Source: Paulinella micropora (lineage: Eukaryota; Cercozoa; Imbricatea; Euglyphida; Paulinellidae). Taken from it: a stretch of DNA of 64,000 nt. The translations under genes and the position numbers were made by a program. A model generated the notes under the pieces. That model made no database searches. It saw only the letters and a list, made by a program, of their open reading frames with translations, and had not been told where the DNA came from. Of the stretch, positions 59,226 through 64,000 are shown one piece after another (within the stretch, counting starts at the first letter, position 1; each line of letters starts with the position of its first letter). The stretch spans positions 94,501 through 158,500 of the forward strand of contig WBZZ01004022.1 of the NCBI GenBank assembly GCA_019918135.1, written 5' to 3'.

Positions 59226-59487
59226 TGAGAACTGCGTGTTTTTACTTTAGATAAGACAGTCACGTGATGGGTAACGCGTGTGCGAGCTCTTTCTTTTGTT
59301 GCGGGGAGTGGGGGGGGGGGGCGCCCCCCGTCCTCTCTCATCCTGCTTTTTTTTCAGATCTTGTACCAATTCTCTTTTTGGGGGAAGGAATTTAATAAAA
59401 AGAAATCTCTCGTAACAACACTTTTTTTCTTTGTTTCTCTGTCGCTTGGCTGACCCCCCCCCTCCCCCTACCCAGCCCCCTTTTCTT
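59226..59487. repeat. Intergenic palindrome and pyrimidine runs
   Basis: It includes GGGGGGGGGGGCGCCCCCCG at 59310-59329, a TTTAATAAAAAG motif at 59390 and a C9 run at 59453. Confidence 0.5.
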
Positions 59488-62400
59488 TCAGCGTCGCTGT
59501 CTCTTACTAGCGGGCTGCTGCCTTCCCCTCTCCCCCACACGTTTGCCGCTCGTAGCTTTCTCTTCAGCATTGGCGACCCAGTCCGTCAGTAGATGATAAT
59601 TGTCAGCAATCTCGTGTACCAGCCGCAAGGGGTCAATCCTGTCTTCCTCCTCCTCTCGCTGCTCCTTTGCCTCGTCGCCTTCGACCTCGCTGTCGTCTTG
59701 CTCTTCTTCGCCCCGCTCCTCACCTTGTCCCCCGACCTCTCTCTGGCCCCTCTTCTTCCCAACTAAATTCACGCAGCTGAAAAAGGCCACGCGGTAGCAG
59801 GTGTGCAGGCCTTTTGTCTTTTTGTCCCTAAGACGCAAAGGGTTACCTCCTGCAGTTTTCTGCCTTTCCATGCTCGAGTGCAGGCACGTTCCAAAAAACT
59901 GGGCGAGCAGGCCTTGGCACGCCTGTGTCGATAAGGCGAGCTGCCGGGGGGCAGCCTGCCCCCGAGCCCCCTCTCCCTGCCAGCCCGCGCAAGCGGATTG
60001 GGCTCACGTGCTAGGCGGTTCAAAGTGTTTTGTTTGATGTACAGGTTAGGCCAAAGCGTATGCCCGTTCCGGAACAACAGCTCGATCTCCCGTTGATTCG
60101 CGGCCACGTTCCCCAAGGAGAAAATTTCGCCGCCCAGCAGCCTGTACGCAGGCTGCTGCCAAGGGCCCGCCTCCCCTTCCTGCAGCGGTGAGCCTTTCAG
60201 CACCAGGTTCGCAAGGGTTTCGAGGAAGGCGACACGACCCGCCAGGTTGCGATCTCTCTGCACGGACAAGGGCGGCGTGGCCTCTTGCAGTTCCGCCCAC
60301 TGGCTGTGCGCGTATCGCAGCAAGAGATCCTGTCTCCCCGAATAATGGCACCAGGTGCCCACCAGGGCCAGCAGTGATTTTTGAGCTTGCACTTTGCACG
60401 CCGTCTTATAATCCAGCAGGTGCCTAGCCGACGGGTGTCTCAGTAACAATTTCAGGTAGCCCACCCGGTCCAAGGCGGACCGCCCCGAATCACCGTCAAG
60501 CAGAGGGGTTGTCCCGGTTTTTACCAGCAGCGCACTCTCCCCCCTTTTTCCTCCGCCTCCTCCTCCGCCTCCTCCTCCTCCGCCTCCTCCTCCTCCGCCT
60601 CCTCCGCCGCAGCCCCTCCCCTCTCCTGCAGAGCAATTTCTGCGCGCAGCTCGTCGTCGCTCATGCCCCTGGCCACCTCCTCTAGCTGCTCAATGGCCGA
60701 CTTCTTGGCCTCCCTCCGCTGTGCCTTGCGTTCGTCGGCTTTGTCGTTCTCCTCGTCGTGCATCTCCTCCGACACCGGCCCGGGCCAACAGTGCCGGTCG
60801 TCGGGCGCGGGGAGCGCCGTGGCCGCAAAATCAACTTTCTCCAGCTTGTCGCAGCCCATCCTGCCCGCTGCCGCGGGCAGGAAGAAAGAGACAGGGGGGG
60901 TTCGGGGGGCAGTATGCCCCCCGGTGCATAGTCACGCGCCAGGATCTGGTTGTTGTCAAACAGTACGTAGCACGAGTGGAAGTAAAAGTCGCTCACGCCC
61001 TTGGGCTCGCTGAAGTTCACGCCAAAGGTCAGGGTACACGTGAAGCACACATAGTACAACTCCGACCAGACCTTCCACAGATCGCCCTTGAAGTCCCCCG
61101 CGTGGCCCTCGCCCAGGTCTCGCCTCAGGAATTCCTGGCGGCGCTGCCCGAAATAGCAGCGAATTTTCAAGTTGGGCACCGTGCGCGAGATATCCTCGCT
61201 CACCCTTTCCGCCTCGCCCCGGGACCCCGCCGCCACCACCACCTTCTTGCCGCGCAGGAGATCCAGCTTTATCTTCTGCACCAGGCTCGCGCGCGACTTG
61301 TGCTCAAAGTAACGCCGGTTACACTGCTTGCGAAAGCTGCTACACCTGAGGTAGGTGCGACATTCTTCAGCCCCCGCTGGCGCGCCCGCAAACCCCCTCT
61401 CTCGTCTCATCGCGTGCAATACCTCTATGGCACGAGGGGTCAGGAACGCATCCGGCAGCACGATCCTGTCTGCTTCTCGAACTAGCATTTCCAGCATCAT
61501 CAGATTTTGCAGGTCCTTTTCTACGTTAAGCCCTTGCGTTGCCTGGTACAACAGGCCTGCTGGACTTCGTCCAGCAGCAGAACGTTGTAGGCTACGGGCT
61601 GCAGGCACTCGTTCTCCCCCTGCCCTTCCTGCCGCGTAAGGCTATGAAGTGCCTCGAACGTCCAGATCGCTCTGTTTGCTTCCGATGCCTTGGCGGGCTT
61701 AAACTTAAAGTCGTACTCTTGTAACGTGTGCTCCAGCGAGTGGCAAAACGTCTTGCGACTTGCCACGGCCCCCACCCTGATCTCGCGGTCCGGCCCGTTG
61801 TGCTTCTGCCATGCCTCCCGCCATTCCTCCTGCGCACGGAACATCTCGGCCGTCCAGCCCTCCGGCTTCTGCCGTGTTATGAGCGCATGCACGGCGTTCT
61901 TCAGCTGGGTCGTCTTGCCCGCGCCCAGCGACTCCTGCAGCGCTAGCAGCTCGAAATTGTTGGTGAAAGCAAAGGGCACCGCCCATTCCGCCGACACGTC
62001 TTCCCGCTCCGTGACGAGCGAGGTCCAGGGGTTATCAGGGCGGCTTAGCCCGTCAAATACGTCTATGTTGCCGTACCCGTCTTGCAGGCTGCCCTTGCGA
62101 GACACCCGCCCGTTGTCCAGGGCTTTCCAGGTTCCGTCTAGGCACGGACAGGTCCACCAGAAATCTAGCTTGTGAACCTCGATGGTCTGCGACTCGCATT
62201 CCGTGCTCCCGCAAAGCCCCCGCGTTTCCCACGCGGGCCAGCGCTCCGTGGGGCTGGACCCCCGCACCTGCCTGGGGGCCTCCTGCTGCGAGAGGTTCGC
62301 CAGCACCTCTTTCAGCCTTCTCGTGCGCAGCTCATCGACTATCGCCCACAGCGGGCCCCCCCAGCCTGCTGGCTCGCTTCCTCCGTTTCTCTGGGGGTAG

Positions 62401-62765
62401 TAATTCAGAAGGCGAGCCACCCGGCGCTCAGGCCTCTCACAACCCTCCCCCCGCTTCGAGTCGCACAGCACACAGTACGCGCGCAGCCAGATCTCGCCGT
62501 CGTCGTCATCGATCGAAATTTCGACCTTCGCCTCGCTCTTGTGTTGGGAAGGCGCTTGCGTCTTGTACGACAGAACGCACAGCGAGCCTGGGGCCAAGAT
62601 TGCCGTGAACCGCTTGATCGGCTCGTAGTTCTGGGGCTCTTCTAGTTGCTGAGAGCTTTCCAGAATAGGAGAGACCGGCTGTGCTACAACGCACTTCATG
62701 TGCTCAAGCACAGCGGAGACTCTGCCGATCAGCGGCTGAACCCAACTTCGCCAATGAGCACTCAT
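59488..62765 (-). CDS. Origin-binding-protein-like helicase, frame broken several times
   Basis: ATG 62765. Part 1 (61521-62765) has helicase motif I SLGAGKTT (about 278-285), motif Ia VGAVASRKTF and motif II LLLDEVQQ (about 398), as in herpesvirus UL9-type and giant-virus origin-binding helicases. Part 2 (to ~60905) carries motifs IV-V (LTFGVNFSEPKGVSDFYFHS). Later parts (to 60550, ~59950 and 59488) hold an acidic Glu-rich linker, a strand-rich region and a basic C-terminus (SKRQRR). Breaks fall at GG (~61549), C7 (~60896), G6 (~60550) and C6 (~59960); one extra base at each would restore the frame. Two of them lie inside palindromic insertions. UL9-like proteins unwind viral origins. Either a decaying gene or an intact one with sequencing errors. 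Confidence 0.75.
59948..60001. repeat. Palindromic element inside the helicase gene (copy 1)
   Basis: GGGGGGCAGCCTGCCCCC followed by GAGCCCCCTCTCCCTGCC and an AGCCCGCGCAAGCGG arm. The same layout occurs in reverse orientation at 60859-60932. The insertion is in the protein-coding region. Confidence 0.6.
60545..60612. repeat. CCTCCTCCG microsatellite (Glu-rich coding)
   Basis: About seven 9-base units that encode an acidic Glu/Ala stretch on the minus strand. The adjacent G/C6 run carries a frame break. Confidence 0.7.
60859..60932. repeat. Palindromic element inside the helicase gene (copy 2)
   Basis: CTGCCCGCTGCCGCGGGCAG at one end and GGGGGGCAGTATGCCCCCC at the other, joined by GAAAGAGACAGGGGGG. 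It is the same family as 59948-60001 in the opposite orientation. Confidence 0.6.
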
Positions 62766-63313
62766 AGGGCTTTCTTCGCTGCTCTCCTGCGCACTGATCT
62801 GTTCCTCCCCCTAAGAACAAATAGTAATATCATTTCATCCGGTAGACGCGCATGAGAGAGAAGGGGGGGAGGGGGGGGGGGCGGTAAGAACCCCTGACGC
62901 ACACTCCTTTTGCCTGATAACTGGGGTGGGGGGTGTGCAGTGGGGGTGGGGTCATTCGAAAATATTTGGGGGAATTATCGTTAGGCCTGGATGCACCTCT
63001 TGGCCTTCGGGGGTGTGTATCTACTTCGGGGTGTATCGACCCACATAAAAAAATATACAAAACCCCTCCACCTATGTTTCTGATAGTCGGGTGGGGAAGG
63101 GTCATTCCGGAGGGGGTGGCCTATGTGCCACCCCAGACCCCATTTTACAGGCACATCCCACACCCCACACCCCCCACCGCCAGAAATGGACCCCCGGAGG
63201 GAAAGCAAGAACATGGCAATTATACATACCTGCGTAGAGGTTTCGGGTGCAGTAACATGATCACCTACATACACAAATGGCGTTTTTGCAAGGCAAGCAA
63301 AAGGTGCAGGATT
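62766..63313. other. Structured GC-rich interval, no gene
   Basis: It holds several G/C-run palindromes and inverted repeats (GGGGTGGGGTCATTC near 62945 and GGTGGGGAAGGGTCATTC near 63090; GGGGGTGGCCTATGTGCCACCCC at 63113-63135). The direct repeat of GGGTCATTC suggests a duplicated element. No open frame with coding character was found. Confidence 0.45.
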
Positions 63314-63820
63314 TCAGCGATAAACCAGCAAGCGATACAGGCCCTCGGGTACAAACCAACAAAACACGAAATTCAGATTGCGCAGCCACTTCTTACCTTG
63401 ATCATCCTGCTTGCTCTCGGCTGCAATTATTTGGTGGTTTGTATCTGAAGGCTCTTCTTGGTACGGAGAGCCTGAGTGAGCATTCGGGACTGGGGTGGAG
63501 GGTAGGGACACACGGCAGGGCTGTGCCAGACAGAGCTTGTAGCGCGTGGCCTGGGGCAGCATGAAGCGGGCCTTGGAGACACCCTGAGCGCATTGCGCGT
63601 CCAAACAGATGATAGTCATTCGAGTTTGACCCAGGGTCACAAGCAAGCGATTGCTCGCGTGCGGGGCCGCGATACCAGTCGCGGCGTGGCGGAAAGGGCA
63701 GATAGCAGTGTTTTTGAGCGTGTAGGCCCAAAGGAATCCTTGCGTTTTCCATACGACTTGAGGGAATTGCACGTGTGCCCCCAGGTAGGGCGCCGTGTGT
63801 GCTATTAAAATGGAGCTCAT
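63314..63820 (-). CDS. Possible unknown protein, 168 aa
   Basis: ATG 63820 (MSSILIAHTAPYLG); the frame is open 11 codons further upstream. The first ~110 residues are strand-rich and moderately hydrophobic with several Cys and His (CLDAQCAQG), and the last ~50 are polar and basic. I recognise no family. The reading frame is longer than expected by chance in this composition, but codon pattern evidence is weak. It is next to the GC-rich end of the window. Confidence 0.35.
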   Translation of the reverse strand: MSSILIAHTAPYLGAHVQFPQVVWKTQGFLWAYTLKNTAICPFRHAATGIAAPHASNRLLVTLGQTRMTIICLDAQCAQGVSKARFMLPQATRYKLCLAQPCRVSLPSTPVPNAHSGSPYQEEPSDTNHQIIAAESKQDDQGKKWLRNLNFVFCWFVPEGLYRLLVYR

Positions 63821-64000
63821 CTGTGCCTGGGTGTAGCGATCAGCTCCCCCCAAAACGACGGGGGCAGAGTGACCCCCGTCTGCCCGGGGCGCTAGGAGGA
63901 TTTGGCCAGCGAGTTCGGAGCCCCAGGGCAGGACGGTGGGGGAGGCTCGGGGGGGAGGCAGCCGGAGGGGGCAGGTCGCAGGGGGCAGGCCGCAGGGGGG
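63821..64000. other. G-rich end of window, no gene
   Basis: The last ~180 bases are rich in GGGGG runs, with a GACGGGGGCAGAGTGACCCC / CCCGTCTGCCC palindrome at 63855-63880. The GGGGGCAG(G/C) motif is repeated. No gene was seen. Confidence 0.4.

Noticed and set aside
60682..60859. Separate small acidic protein gene at 60521-60859
   Set aside because: It continues the helicase-gene reading after the palindromic insertion and lacks an independent start context.
1..64000. tRNA or rRNA genes
   Set aside because: I looked for conserved T-loop-like and rRNA core sequences and saw none; a covariance search would be needed to be certain.

Overview
The window looks like part of a large double-stranded DNA virus genome (Nucleocytoviricota-like), or a viral segment integrated in a protist genome. 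I do not assign it to a family. The main evidence is an SF3 (D5-type) primase-helicase in two copies, a herpesvirus/giant-virus-type origin-binding helicase, a Fanzor (eukaryotic TnpB-like) nuclease, and many eukaryote-style host-interaction genes (RING, BTB, LRR, PARP, kinase). Upstream TATA-like boxes, AATAAA-type 3' motifs and one good candidate 56-bp GT-AG intron also point to expression in a eukaryotic cell. Genes lie on both strands and are separated by long intergenic tracts made of purine/pyrimidine runs and dispersed palindromic repeats. No rRNA, tRNA or CRISPR array was seen.

Layout. 0-20 kb: unknown proteins (210-886, 3077-4222, 4761-5918), two proteins built from the same unrecognised ~100-residue repeat (6399-8354 and 16511-18217), two LRR proteins (9754-11570, 18894-19996), and an integrin-like FG-GAP membrane protein ending in a CaaX box (12146-13963). 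20-25 kb: a Fanzor nuclease (20732-22696) with a hairpin just past its stop, then a candidate PD-(D/E)XK nuclease. 24.7-35 kb: a decayed and an intact D5-like primase-helicase. Between them lie a 188-bp tandem array, a field of ~65-bp palindromic elements, and an inverted partial copy of the 188-bp array.

35-48 kb is a probable host-manipulation island: a PARP-type ADP-ribosyltransferase, a kinase-like protein, a membrane-anchored GH88/GH105-like hydrolase, two tandem RING proteins and a WHxH-motif (DUF1399-like) protein. It also holds the most striking gene, a 129-residue protein (45806-46195) whose N-terminus copies the histone H3 tail but which has no histone fold. 48-59 kb: two more LRR proteins, an unknown nuclear-looking protein, a ~1,370-residue secreted BspA/mucin-stalk/EGF-like surface protein, and a truncated BTB gene. 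59.5-62.8 kb: the origin-binding helicase, its reading frame broken several times. The last 1.2 kb is mostly structured, GC-rich non-coding sequence.

Caution: many reading frames break at short homopolymers, and most breaks would be repaired by one extra base. This looks more like systematic homopolymer under-calling than mass pseudogenisation, so I give whole-gene spans and state each break. The ~150-base deletion in the first D5 copy and the in-frame stop in the PARP gene do not fit that explanation.
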